Assembly (NCBI GenBank): GCA_963790335.1
Contig: CAWBOB010000007.1
Coordinates: 1 to 64,000, forward strand
DNA: 64,000 nucleotides
Origin: JAOUEA01 sp963790335
Lineage (GTDB): Bacteria; Actinomycetota; UBA4738; HRBIN12
Direction: 5' to 3'
In this document: piece after piece, positions 18,371 to 27,900 of the stretch
Layout: each line of letters starts with the position of its first letter
Position numbering within the stretch: position 1 is the stretch's first letter
Program-made: the position numbers and the translations under genes
The notes under the pieces: generated by a model
What the model was told of the DNA's origin: nothing
Databases searched by the model: none
What the model saw: the letters and a program-made list of their open reading frames with translations, nothing else

Positions 18371-19449
18371 CGGATCACGTGCGCTTTCCTGCCGACCCGG
18401 TTGCCGCGACGGGCGCGCCTGGTGGCGAGGTTCCGCTCGCAAGGCCGGCCTTTGCGACGCTGACCCCGGCGCAGGCTCGCCGGGAGCGAGCTTTTGCCAC
18501 CCTCTGGAGCGAAGAGGCGATAGGCGATGAGGGCTCTGCCTGGACCCTCGCGCCGCTCCCTCCCGCATTCACGGCCGGCACGGCCTCGACGTGGCGCTCG
18601 ATCCGCACGCTCGCAGGGCCGGAGATCCTCATTCCCGCCGGCTCGATGCGGCTCCTGCTCGAGAGGCGGTTTCCGGATGTCGATCTGGACGGGCTCGGCC
18701 CCGATGTCGAGGTGCTCCTCGTCGAGGCGTCGCTGCAGCCCGTCCTCGCAAAGCTCGCGTCGGTCCTTGCGACGTCCCTCTCTATCGGGAGCCTCGGCCC
18801 CTCGCCGAGCCCCGTCCGCGCCGAGGCCGCCCTGGCGCTTTCCACGCCAGAGGCCGGCACCATCCCGCTTTTGCTTCGAGCGGATGCCCCCGGCAAGCGC
18901 CGGTTCGATGCCTGGGCCTTCCGGCTCGGGCGCCGGCGGCTTCGAAAAAGGGACCTCCTCCTGCCCGTCAGCTTCAGGCTCGGAACCTGCGAGTTGGCGT
19001 TCGGGCGCCTCGCCGCATTGCGGCCTGGCGACGGTATCGTCCTCGACCATGCCGACGCAGTCCGGAGCGGTTGCGTCGCGGTCGTGGGCGAACGGCTCGC
19101 CCAACGCGCCCTGCCGGTCGCAGAGGGTTACCGCTTGTCCGGCCCACTCCTTCCGATCGACCGATCCCTTTTCAATGCCTTCAGCCGCGAGACGACCATG
19201 TCAGACGTAGAGACATCAAACAGCGAGGACAGGCTGCGCGACGTTCCCGTCCGCATAGTCTTTGAGCTCGGCCGCATCGAGGTGCCGCTCGGCGACCTCG
19301 AGAGCCTTGCCGAGGGCTACGTGTTCGAGACCGGGCGTCGCTCCGACGAGGCCGTCGACATCGTTATCGGTGGAAGGACCGTCGGCAAGGGCGATCTCGT
19401 GCTCGTCGGCGAGGTGCTGGCCGTGCGCGTGCTTCGGCTCGATCGCTGA
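18367..19449 (+). CDS. sctQ: type III secretion C-ring (sorting platform) protein SctQ
   Basis: SctQ forms the cytosolic pods of the injectisome that load substrates. The 360-residue frame is intact. The C-terminal about 80 residues are a SpoA (FliN-like) domain: VPVRIVFELGRIEVPLGDL, then GKGDLVLVGEVLAVRVLRL. A diverged SpoA1 region precedes it. A Met at 19,198, just before the SpoA2 domain and after a loose linker, could be an internal start for a free C-terminal form, as known in this family. The start ATG overlaps the upstream stop, and the stop overlaps sctR, so the genes are translationally coupled. Confidence 0.85.
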   Translation: MTDHVRFPADPVAATGAPGGEVPLARPAFATLTPAQARRERAFATLWSEEAIGDEGSAWTLAPLPPAFTAGTASTWRSIRTLAGPEILIPAGSMRLLLERRFPDVDLDGLGPDVEVLLVEASLQPVLAKLASVLATSLSIGSLGPSPSPVRAEAALALSTPEAGTIPLLLRADAPGKRRFDAWAFRLGRRRLRKRDLLLPVSFRLGTCELAFGRLAALRPGDGIVLDHADAVRSGCVAVVGERLAQRALPVAEGYRLSGPLLPIDRSLFNAFSRETTMSDVETSNSEDRLRDVPVRIVFELGRIEVPLGDLESLAEGYVFETGRRSDEAVDIVIGGRTVGKGDLVLVGEVLAVRVLRLDR

Positions 19450-20099
19450 TGAACGGAGAGCTTCCTACCCTCATCGCCGCCATGGCGATGGTGTCGTTGA
19501 TCCCCTTCCTCACGGTGACGACCACCTGCTTCACGAAGATCGTCATCGTTCTGCTCATCCTCAGAAATGCACTCGGGATCCAGCAGACGCCGCCCAACCT
19601 CGTCCTCTACACGCTGTCGGTTATCGTCACGCTCTTCGTCATGGCGCCGACCCTGCGCGAGAGCTATGCAGAGGTCGCTACCTCGCCGATCCCGTTCGAG
19701 ACAGTGGAGGACATCGAGACGGCGGTCCGGCGGTCCTCGGCGCCCGTCAAGGAGTTCCTGACCCGCCATGTGCGGCCCGACGCCACGGCCTTCTTCCTCG
19801 ACGCGACGCGGCGCATCTGGCCGGAGTCCAGCGGCCTTTCGGCCGCCAAGGACGACATCGTCATCTTGGTGCCCGCCTTCCTCATCTCGGAGCTGACGCG
19901 CGCCTTCGAGACGGGGTTCCTCCTCTATATTCCCTTCCTCCTCATCGATTTCGTCGTCAGCGTCGTCCTCGTCGCGATCGGCATGCAGATGCTGTCGCCG
20001 AACGTCATCTCGACGCCCTTCAAGCTTTTGCTGTTCGTCGCCGTCGACGGCTGGAGCCGCCTCGTCCACGGCCTCATCCTCAGCTATGCCACGGGATAG
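19449..20099 (+). CDS. sctR: type III secretion export apparatus protein SctR
   Basis: SctR (FliP/YscR family) forms the core of the export gate with SctS and SctT. It has 216 residues and four hydrophobic helices. The family segments are VSLIPFLTVTTTCFTKIVIV, the RNALGIQQTPPN loop, FLISELTRAFETGFLLYIPF and the C-terminal GMQMLSPNVISTPFKLLLF. There is no cleavable signal peptide, which favours an injectisome over a flagellar FliP. The ATGA overlap with sctQ indicates coupling. Confidence 0.93.
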   Translation: MNGELPTLIAAMAMVSLIPFLTVTTTCFTKIVIVLLILRNALGIQQTPPNLVLYTLSVIVTLFVMAPTLRESYAEVATSPIPFETVEDIETAVRRSSAPVKEFLTRHVRPDATAFFLDATRRIWPESSGLSAAKDDIVILVPAFLISELTRAFETGFLLYIPFLLIDFVVSVVLVAIGMQMLSPNVISTPFKLLLFVAVDGWSRLVHGLILSYATG

Positions 20100-20103
20100 G
20101 CCG

Positions 20104-20373
20104 ATGGACAGCACGACCATTGTCCAGGAGTTGCAGGCGGGTTTCCTTGCGGCGGCCGTCTTCGGTACGCCCCCTCTCATTGCGGCAGCCATTATCGGCC
20201 TCGTCATTGGCATCCTGCAGGCGGTCACCCAGATACAGGACCAAGCCCTCGCCCAGACGGTCAAGATCCTCGCCGTGTCGTTCGGGTTGTTCCTGGGCGG
20301 AGCGTTCCTCGCGACGCCGCTCCTTGCCTTCGCCCTGCGCCTGTTCTCGCAGTTCGCCGTCATGGTGCGCTGA
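20104..20373 (+). CDS. sctS: type III secretion export apparatus protein SctS
   Basis: A small 89-residue SctS (FliQ/YscS) protein with two helical hairpins (PPLIAAAIIGLVIGILQAVT and LFLGGAFLATPLLAFALRLF). The TQIQDQALAQTVKI connector is a family hallmark. The ATG at 20104 is preferred over one 18 bases upstream because family members begin a few residues before the first helix. It lies 4 bases after sctR and 3 bases before sctT. Confidence 0.93.
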   Translation: MDSTTIVQELQAGFLAAAVFGTPPLIAAAIIGLVIGILQAVTQIQDQALAQTVKILAVSFGLFLGGAFLATPLLAFALRLFSQFAVMVR

Positions 20374-20376
20374 ACG

Positions 20377-21177
20377 ATGGTCCCCACGCTCGCCACGTTG
20401 GTCAGCGAGTTCAGCGCGACGACAACGACGATCCTGGCGGGGTCGGCGAGGATGTTCGCCTTGCTGAGCGTCTTTCCGCTCCTCCAGTGGGCGAAGGTCC
20501 CCCGTTTCGTCACGATGGGAATCGCGCTGGCCCTGGCGGCTCCGGCGTGGGCCGGGACGGCCTTCGTGCCTCTTCCTGAGGAGGGCGCGGCCTTGCGCCT
20601 CACCATGATCGTCGCCAAGGAAGCCGGGATCGGCATCCTTGTCGGCCTCCTCGCCTCGCTGCCGTTCTGGACCGTCCAGGCCGCCGGCGACATCATCGAC
20701 CTTTGCCGCGGCGCCTCCCTCGCCGACATCGTCAACCCTTTCAACCAGGACGCAAACTCGATCCTGGGTCCGATCCTGTTCCTGCTCGCGGCCATGACGT
20801 TCGTCACCATGGACGGTCTTGGTGCTCTCCTCGACCTCCTCTACGCGAGCTTCCAGGCCTGGCCGGTGGCCGATCTGATGCCGCGGCAATTTCCCGAGGG
20901 GATCATCGATCGCGCCGGAAGACTCATGAAGGTGATGTTCCTCACCGCCTTCACGATCGCCTCTCCCGTTCTCCTCCTGCTCGCCGGCGCCGAACTCGCT
21001 CTCGTCTTCACCGCCAAGGGCTCGAGGCAGTTGCCGCTCGACAATCTCACCATCGCCATCAAGAACCTCATCGTGCTTCTCGCGATGCCGGTCTTCGTCG
21101 TCTTTCTCCAGGCCTATACGCGGGCGGATTGGAGCATGTACGTCGCTCATGCGCGCGCCTTGTTCGGGCTGCCCTGA
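20377..21177 (+). CDS. sctT: type III secretion export apparatus protein SctT
   Basis: SctT (FliR/YscT family, 266 residues) closes the export gate helical assembly. About six to seven hydrophobic segments are visible, with the conserved KEAGIGILVGLLASLPFWTVQAAGDIID region (positions about 20,620-20,700) and NQDANSILGPILFLLA. The stop overlaps the sctU start (ATGA). The frame is intact. Confidence 0.92.
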   Translation: MVPTLATLVSEFSATTTTILAGSARMFALLSVFPLLQWAKVPRFVTMGIALALAAPAWAGTAFVPLPEEGAALRLTMIVAKEAGIGILVGLLASLPFWTVQAAGDIIDLCRGASLADIVNPFNQDANSILGPILFLLAAMTFVTMDGLGALLDLLYASFQAWPVADLMPRQFPEGIIDRAGRLMKVMFLTAFTIASPVLLLLAGAELALVFTAKGSRQLPLDNLTIAIKNLIVLLAMPVFVVFLQAYTRADWSMYVAHARALFGLP

Positions 21178-22235
21178 TGGCCGCGGACACCGGTGAGGAC
21201 AAACGCCTTCCGCCGACCCCGCGCCGGCTGCGGGCGCTTCGCCGGAAGGGTCAGGTGCCGCGCAGCCGCGAGCTCGTCGGCTCCCTCTCCCTCATCGCGG
21301 TGCTCTTCTATTTGGTCCTCGCAGCGCCCTACCTCTATGGGCGCCTCACGGCACCGTTGCGCGTCGATCTCGTCACCGGGACAGTGGGCTTCGAGGAGCG
21401 CATCGCAGCCATCTGGCCCGGAAGCGTCATGATCTTGGCGGGGACGCTCGTGCCCCTCCTCGCGATCCTGGCCTTCACCGTCCTGGCGACGTCGATCCTC
21501 GATGCCAGGGGCATCCCTCTGTCGAGCGAGGCACTGACGCTGGACTTGAATCGCATCGGCCCGATGCAGGGGCTGCGCAGCATGTTCGGCCTGCGCGGGC
21601 TCCTCGACGTGGCGAGGGTGCTGGTCAAAGCGGTGATCCTGGCCTGCGCAGTCGCGGTGCTCGCCCGCTATCGCCTCGACGACCTGCTCTGGGCTCCGAC
21701 ATGCGGCGTTTCCTGCGTGGCATCCGTCGCTCTCGACGTTCTCGGCTGGATCCTGGCGATCGGCGTCGCGGCCACCCTGCTGTCGGCTTTGATCGACCTT
21801 CCCCTCTCCCGCATCTTGTTCCGGCGCGACAACCGCATGTCGAAGAGCGAGGCGAAGCGCGACGAGCGCGAGGATTCAGGCTCCCCCGAGGTGAACAGGC
21901 GGCGCAGGGAAATGCGCAACGAGGCCGCCAGCCAGGCGGCGTCCGTTGGCGGGAGCACGCTTGGGATGCAGCCGAACCTGGTCCTCCTGGGCGAAGGCGG
22001 CGCCGTCGCCCTCATCTATGTCCATGGCGAGATGGAGGTCCCCATCATCCTGGCCAAGGCGGTCGATGGCGACGCCCTCGACCTCGTAGCGCAGGCGAGG
22101 GCCGCAGGGATCCACGTCGCAGAGAACCCGACGCTGACGCGCAGGCTCATGCGCGGCGGCCGTGTCGGCAGCGCCATCCCCGCCGCGACATTCCGCGGCG
22201 TGGCGGAGGCGCTTTTCGAAGCTGGGCTGGTCTAG
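21177..22235 (+). CDS. sctU: type III secretion switch protein SctU lacking the NPTH autocleavage motif
   Basis: SctU (FlhB/YscU family, 352 residues) controls substrate switching. The N-terminal four-helix membrane part and the basic linker (RMSKSEAKRDEREDSGSPEV) are typical. The C-terminal domain is recognisable by AVALIYVHGEMEVPIILAKA and HVAENPTLTRRLM. Where the family has NPTH directly before the AVAL strand, this protein reads LGEGG, so the Asn-Pro self-cleavage site is absent. The frame is intact on both sides and the flanks align, so this is not a frameshift effect. It is the last gene of the cluster here and converges on gpmA. Confidence 0.88.
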   Translation: MAADTGEDKRLPPTPRRLRALRRKGQVPRSRELVGSLSLIAVLFYLVLAAPYLYGRLTAPLRVDLVTGTVGFEERIAAIWPGSVMILAGTLVPLLAILAFTVLATSILDARGIPLSSEALTLDLNRIGPMQGLRSMFGLRGLLDVARVLVKAVILACAVAVLARYRLDDLLWAPTCGVSCVASVALDVLGWILAIGVAATLLSALIDLPLSRILFRRDNRMSKSEAKRDEREDSGSPEVNRRRREMRNEAASQAASVGGSTLGMQPNLVLLGEGGAVALIYVHGEMEVPIILAKAVDGDALDLVAQARAAGIHVAENPTLTRRLMRGGRVGSAIPAATFRGVAEALFEAGLV

Positions 22236-22243
22236 CCGGGCGC

Positions 22244-22864
22244 TCAGCCCCGCAATTCCCGCTTGCTGGCGATCGTCGTGTCGGCGTCGAGTTCGTAGAC
22301 GATGGGCACGCCGGTATCGAGCTCGCGCTTGACGATCTCCTCGCCCGTGAGCCCCTCCATCGCCATGATGAGCGCCCGCAGAGAGTTGCCATGCGCTGCG
22401 ACGAGGACGGTCTTTCCCTTCATCGGCTCGGGCAGGACCCTGTGGATGTAATAGGGCAGCACGCGCGCGGCAGTGTCCTTCAGGCTTTCCCCGCCTGGCG
22501 GCGGCACGTCGTACGAGCGGCGCCAGATGTGGACCTGCTCCTCGCCGAACTTGGCCCGCGCCTCATCCTTGTTGAGGCCAGAGAGGTCGCCATAGTCGCG
22601 CTCGTTCAGCGCCTCGTCGCAGATGGTCTGCAGCCCCGGCTGACCGACCTCTTCAAGGATCAGGCGCGTCGTATCCTGCGCCCGAGACAGGGCGGACGTG
22701 AAGGCGATATCGAAAACGAGGTCGAGCGCTTTCAGCCGCTGCCCCGCGACGCGTGCTTCCTCGACGCCCTTCTCGGTCAGGCCCGGGTCGCGCCAGCCGG
22801 TGAACAGGTTCTTGAGGTTCCAGTCGCTCTGGCCATGGCGGCAGAGCACGAGCGTACGGGACAT
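22244..22864 (-). CDS. gpmA: 2,3-bisphosphoglycerate-dependent phosphoglycerate mutase
   Basis: It interconverts 3- and 2-phosphoglycerate in glycolysis through a phosphohistidine. The 206-residue length fits the short alphaproteobacterial form. The active-site motif is LCRHGQSDWN, the second catalytic His is in AAHGNSLRALI, and the Glu lies in NERDYGDLSGLNK. The frame is intact. It converges with sctU, 8 bases apart, and is not functionally linked to secretion. Confidence 0.93.
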   Translation of the reverse strand: MSRTLVLCRHGQSDWNLKNLFTGWRDPGLTEKGVEEARVAGQRLKALDLVFDIAFTSALSRAQDTTRLILEEVGQPGLQTICDEALNERDYGDLSGLNKDEARAKFGEEQVHIWRRSYDVPPPGGESLKDTAARVLPYYIHRVLPEPMKGKTVLVAAHGNSLRALIMAMEGLTGEEIVKRELDTGVPIVYELDADTTIASKRELRG

Positions 22865-22986
22865 TCCCAGGGTTCTCCGGTGCGTCGCGATGCATCTTGG
22901 CGCGTCTTATCCCGGTTCCCCGCTCATTGCATCATCCGATTGGGAAGCGGACGCGGGCTGCTATTGTTGCCAAAAGGAGCCGGCCC

Positions 22987-23295
22987 ATGCGCATTCGCCC
23001 TCTCTTTGCCCTGGCCCTGCTCGTGGCGTTCTTCGCCGCCTGGGCGTCCGCCGCTCCCCGCGAGCCCCCTTTCGAGGATCCCATGTTCCGCCGCTGCCTG
23101 GCCTGGATGCTCGACGGCAACCGAGGCGGGCTGATCCAGAACATCTGCGTTGACGAGTTTGAGCTTCCGCCGCCCTCGCTCTTCCTCTGCGCGCGGGGCA
23201 TCCGCACGGGTTTCGCCTCGGCGAATGACCGCGAAGGGTGCGCCATCCTGTTCGAAGACAATGCCAGGAAGGTCCGCGAGGGCTACATCAGATGA
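22987..23295 (+). CDS. small secreted protein with four cysteines
   Basis: I do not recognise this 102-residue protein. A signal peptide (LFALALLVAFFAAWASA) ends near residue 23. The mature part of about 80 residues has four Cys (RRCLAW, NICVDEF, LCARGI, EGCAIL), enough for two disulfides. The compact size and Cys spacing suggest a periplasmic helical protein. A Rap1a/Tai-like fold is possible but not shown. No functional partner is evident nearby. Confidence 0.65.
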   Translation: MRIRPLFALALLVAFFAAWASAAPREPPFEDPMFRRCLAWMLDGNRGGLIQNICVDEFELPPPSLFLCARGIRTGFASANDREGCAILFEDNARKVREGYIR

Positions 23296-23298
23296 GGC

Positions 23299-23643
23299 TC
23301 ACTCGATCTCGTCGAGAAGGTAGCCGAAGCAGTCGGGGCCGGTCAGCGCGTTGAGCGCCACCCTGATATCGTCGAGATGGCGCTCGCTGCCGAAATTGCC
23401 GCCGCCGAGCCCGGCGAGCGCTTCAGCCGAGAAAGTGATCTTGAAAAGCTGTGCATTGATCAAGCTGACCGACAGGCCCTTTGCCCTGGCAATGCCGCGC
23501 AACCGCTCGGTGATCGTCTGCACCGCGGTATAGGCGGCGATCCTGTCGCTGCGGCCGAGTTCGACCATCTCACCGCAGAGGTAATCCAGGGAATCGAGTG
23601 CCGAGCCGATACGCATGCTGTCCGTCGATCCATTGATTTCCAC
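23299..23643 (-). CDS. hypothetical protein, 114 residues
   Basis: A soluble helical protein of unknown function with no signal peptide or membrane segment. It begins MEINGSTDSMRIGSALDSLD and carries a predicted helix ending in ARAKGLSVSLINAQLFKITF. It converges on the small secreted protein with 3 bases between stops. The intact frame and alphaproteobacterial codon use support a real gene. The upstream 58 bases separate it from the divergent cbiD. Confidence 0.6.
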   Translation of the reverse strand: MEINGSTDSMRIGSALDSLDYLCGEMVELGRSDRIAAYTAVQTITERLRGIARAKGLSVSLINAQLFKITFSAEALAGLGGGNFGSERHLDDIRVALNALTGPDCFGYLLDEIE

Positions 23644-23701
23644 TTGTCTGATACACCGTCTTTATTGATATTCGATGAGTGTGAAGTGACCGATCGGGAC
23701 G

Positions 23702-24788
23702 ATGCCGGACTTGGAAAAACCGACGGGACCCTTGCGCTACGGGTGGACGACGGGCGCCTGCGCCGCGGCCGCCGCGAAGGCAGCCTGCTCGGCCCTCGTC
23801 ACGGGCCGCTTTCCGGACCCCGTCACGATCACTCTCCCCAAGGGCGAGACCCCGGCCTTCGCGCTCGCGCGCCATGAGCAGCGCGAGGGCGAGGCGGTGG
23901 CCGCGGTCGTCAAGGACGCCGGCGATGACCCGGACGTCACTCATGGCGCCATCGTCGAGGTCGAGCGTCCGCCGGGCGGCCTGGGTGGCGGCGCTTCGCT
24001 TCGCCGCCGGCGAGGGCGTCGGCACGGTGACACGGCCGGGCCTGCCCCTCGCCGTCGGGGAGCCCGCCATCAATCCCGGTACCGCGCGCGATGATCCGCG
24101 ACCGCCCTCGCCGAGGTGCGTACCGGGCGGCGCTCTCGACTTCCTCGTGACGATCGCCATCCCGGGGGCGAGGCGATCGCCAGGCGCACGCTCAACGCCG
24201 CGACTCGGCATCGTCGGCGGCCTCTCCATCCTCGGCACGACCGGGATCGTGGTCCCTTATTCCTGCTCGGCGTGGATCCACTCGATCCACCGCGGCATCG
24301 ACGTGGCGCGGGCCGCGGGCCTGCACCATGTCGCGGGCGCCACCGGCGCCGTCTCGGAGAGCGCCGTGGCCCGGCTCCACGGGCTCGAGGAGACCGCCTT
24401 GATCGACATGGGCGACTTTGTCGGCGGCATGCTGAAATATATCCGCTCCCACCCGGTCGGCAGGGTCACCGTGGCGGGCGGCTTCGCCAAGATGACGAAG
24501 CTCGCGCAAGGCTTCCTGGACCTCCACTCCCGGGCCGGGGCGATCGACTTCCGCTGGCTCGCCGAGCGGTGGAGGAACTCGGCGCGTCGTCGGGCCTCGT
24601 TGCCGCGGTCGCACAGGCCGACACGGCGGCGAGGTCCTCGAGATCGCTGCCGGGGCAGAGCTCGATCTGCTCCCGCGGATCGCCGACGGCGGCGAGGGCG
24701 ACCGCCGCAGCGGGTTCTCGAGGGATCGGACGGTCCGGCTCGACATCGCGGTTTTCGACCGGAGGGCCGGCTGCTTGCGGCCGCGTGA
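23702..24788 (+). CDS. cbiD: cobalt-precorrin-5B C1-methyltransferase, frameshifted
   Basis: CbiD methylates C1 in anaerobic-type cobalamin corrin-ring synthesis. The start LRYGWTTGACAAAAAKAA is the family signature. AGEGVGTVTRPGLPLAVGEPAIN and LGIVGGLSILGTTGIVVPYS are unmistakable, followed by HVAGATGAVSE and VTVAGGFAKMTKLAQG. At least four indels (from about 23,970 on) move the frame, and the C-terminus DIAVFDRRGRLLAAA is recovered only after correction. The stop is at 24786-24788. cobB lies 9 kb away in the same block. No B12 riboswitch is recognisable upstream. Confidence 0.88.
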
Positions 24789-24850
24789 CCCTCAGGTGGC
24801 GGATTTGGGTAACTGCGCAGGACTTGCGACGCGAGATGACTGCGCATTGG

Positions 24851-24887
24851 GCTTGCCACCCATGGGTGAGCCGATAGGGTGGCAAGC
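24851..24887 (+). terminator. 11-bp perfect stem-loop between cbiD and the transglutaminase cluster
   Basis: GCTTGCCACCC at 24851-24861 pairs with GGGTGGCAAGC at 24877-24887 around a 15-base loop. It sits about 60 bases after the cbiD stop and 24 bases before the next start. No T-run follows. It may terminate cbiD or act in the leader of the downstream cluster. Confidence 0.45.
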
Positions 24888-24910
24888 GACAATCTCAACC
24901 AGGCCTCACC

Positions 24911-27900
24911 TTGTCGATCATCGCAGCGCTCCATCATCGCACGACCTATGCCTATGACCGCCCCGTCGTGCTCGGACCGCAGGTCGTCCGCCTGCGCCCG
25001 GCGCCGCATTCGCGAACCCGGCTGGTCAGCTACTCGCTGAAGATCGAGCCGGCGCGAGCACTTCATCAACTGGCAGCAGGATCCGCACGGCAACTGGCTC
25101 GCCCGCCTCGTCTTTCCCGAGCCGACGCGGCTGTTCCAGATCGAGGTCGACCTCGTCGCCGACATGGCGGTCGTCAACCCGTTCGATTTCTTCGTCGAGG
25201 ACTACGCGCAGGAGATTCCCTTCGCCTATCCGCCGGAGCTTCGTCACGAGCTCCTGCCCTACCTGGAGGTCGAGGACGGCGGCGAGCGTCTCGACGCCTT
25301 CGTCGCGAGCATCCGCCCGCACGCCGCGAACGACTATCGACTTCCTGGTCGAACTCAACCAGCGGATCCAGCGCGAGGTCGCCTACACGGTCCGCCTGGA
25401 GCCCGGCGTCCAGGCGCCGGACGAGACGCTCGCTCTCGGCTCGGGGTCCTGCCGCGACAGCGGCTGGCTTCTGGTCCAGGTCCTGCGCCGGCTCGGCCTC
25501 GCGGCCCGCTTCGTCTCCGGCTACCTGATCCAGCTCACGCACGACCTCAAGGCGCTGGACGGCCCGCGCGGGCACCGACCACGACTTCACCGACCTCCAT
25601 GCCTGGGCCGAGGTCTACATTCCCGGCGCCGGCTGGATCGGCCTCGACCCGACCTCCGGCCTCCTCGCGGGAGAGGGCCACCTCCCGCTCGCCGCGACGC
25701 CCCACTTCCGCTCAGCCGCGCCGATCGGCGGCGCGCGTCAGCTTCGCCGAGGTCGACTTCTCCTTCGACATGAAGGTGAGCCGCATCGCCGAGGCTCCGC
25801 GCGTCACCTTCCCTTCGCGGACGAGGCCTGGCAGCGGCTCGACGCGCTGGGCGACGCGGTCGACCGCGACCTCGTCGCCCAGGATGTCCGGCTGACGCTG
25901 GGCGGCGAGCCGACCTTCGTGTCGATCGACGACTATCGAGGGCGAGGAGTGGAACACCGGTGCCGTCGGGCCCGACCAAGCGCGCGCCGCGCCGACGAGC
26001 TGATCCGCCGGCTGCGCACCTCCTTCGCGCCCGGCGGCTTCCTGCATTACGGCCAGGGCAAATGGTATCCCGGCGAGTCCCTGCCCCGCTGGGCCTTCGG
26101 CCTCTACTGGCGTAAGGACGGCAAGCCGATCTGGAAGAACCCGGACCTGATCGCCCGCGAGCCGCGCCCGCAGCAGAACGGCGCCCGCCGCAACGGCGAG
26201 GCGCACTCCGTCAAGACACTCGCTGAGGGCGTCGCGACGCGCCTCGGCATCGGCGCCGGATTACGTCATGCCCGCCTATGAGGACAGCGCCCACTGGGTG
26301 CTGCAGGAGGCGCGAGCTTCCCGACAACGTCGACCCGCTCGACTCCAAGCTCGCGCGACCCGGAGGCGCGCGCCCGTATCGCCCGCGTCTTCGACCGCGG
26401 GCTCGACAAGCCCGCCGGCTACGTCCTGCCGGTCCAGCGCTGGAACGCCGAGGGCAGCCGCGGCGGCTGGGTCAGCGAGCATTGGCGGCTGCGGCGCGAG
26501 CGGCTGTTCCTCGTGCCCGGCGATTCGCCCGTCGGCTACAGGATGCCGCTCTCCTCGCTTCCAGCACGTGCCGGCACCGTCCTACCCGCACGATCTACCC
26601 GCTCGATCCGCTGGTCCCGCGCGGCCCTCTGCCCGACCGCGACGAGATCGCCCAGCCTATCCGCCGGGTCGAGCAGCCGGCCCGCCGCCGACCGCCAGCA
26701 GCAGGTCGAGCAGGAGATGATCTCCGGCGTCGTGCGCACGGCGATCGCCTTCGAGATCCGCGACGGCATCCTGTGCGTCTTCATGCCGCCGGTGGCGACG
26801 GTCGAGGACTATCTGGATCTTCTCGCCGCGGTCGAGGCGAGCGCGCGAGGCGAACCGGCTCAAGGTGCATGTCGAGGGCTATCCGCCGCCCTACGATCCG
26901 CGCATCGCGGTCATCAAGGTGACGCCCGATCCCGGCGTCATCGAGGTCAACGTCCAGCCGGCCTCGTCCTGGCGCGAGAGCGTCGAGATCACCTCGACCC
27001 TCTACGAGGATGCCCGCCAGAGCCGGCTCGGCACCGACAAGTTCATGATCGACGGCCGCCATGTCGGCACCGGGGGCGGCAACCACGTCGTCATCGGCGG
27101 CGCCACGCCCGCCGACAGCCCGTTCCTGCGCCGTCCCGACCTCCTGAAGAGCCTGGTGCTCTTCTGGCAGCGCCATCCCTCCCTGTCCTACCTCTTCTCC
27201 GGCCTGTTCATCGGCCCGACCAGCCAGGCCCCGCGGATCGACGAGGCGCGGCACGACAGCCTCTACGAGCTCGAGATCGCGCTCGGCATGGTCGGCGAGA
27301 CGGCCGGGTCTCCCGCCTCCCTGGCTCGTCGACCGGCTGTTGCGCAACCTCCTCGTCGACGTCACCGGCAACACCCACCGGGCCGAGATCTGCATCGACA
27401 AGCTCTACTCGCCGGACAGCGCGACCGGACGGCTCGGCCTTGTCGAGTTCCGCTCCTTCGAGATGCCGCCGGACCACCGGATGAGCCTCGCCCAGCAGCT
27501 CCTCATCCGCGCCCTGATCGCCTCGTTCTGGCGCCAGCCCCTGACGGGCGGGTTCACACGCTGGGGGACGGCGCTGCACGACCGGTTCATGCTGCCCCAT
27601 TTCGTATGGGCCGACTTCCTCGAGGTCCTCGCGCGACCTTCGAGCGGGCCGGCTACGACATGGACCCCGTCTGGTACGAGGCGCAGCGCGAGTTCCGCTT
27701 CCCGTTCTACGGCTCGGTTGCATACGAGGGCGTGACGCTCGAGCTGCGCCAGGCGCTCGAGCCTTGGCACGTGCTCGGCGAGGAGGGCGCCGGGGGCGGC
27801 ACCGTGCGCTTCGTCGATTCCTCGACCGAGCGCCTGCAGGTGCGGGTCGAGGGCTACAATCCCGAGCGTCACGTCGTCACCTGCAACGGCCGCCGCGTGC

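Noticed and set aside
18367..22235. Horizontal transfer of a type III system into an actinobacterium
   Set aside because: The gene run starts with a truncated gene directly against a truncated mreC, with no mobile element, and 28 kb of ordinary alphaproteobacterial housekeeping genes follow. A chimeric join fits better.
19449..22235. Flagellar fliP-fliQ-fliR-flhB instead of injectisome genes
   Set aside because: The contiguous Q-R-S-T-U order, the two-domain SctQ and the lack of a FliP signal peptide favour an injectisome. No flagellar genes are nearby.
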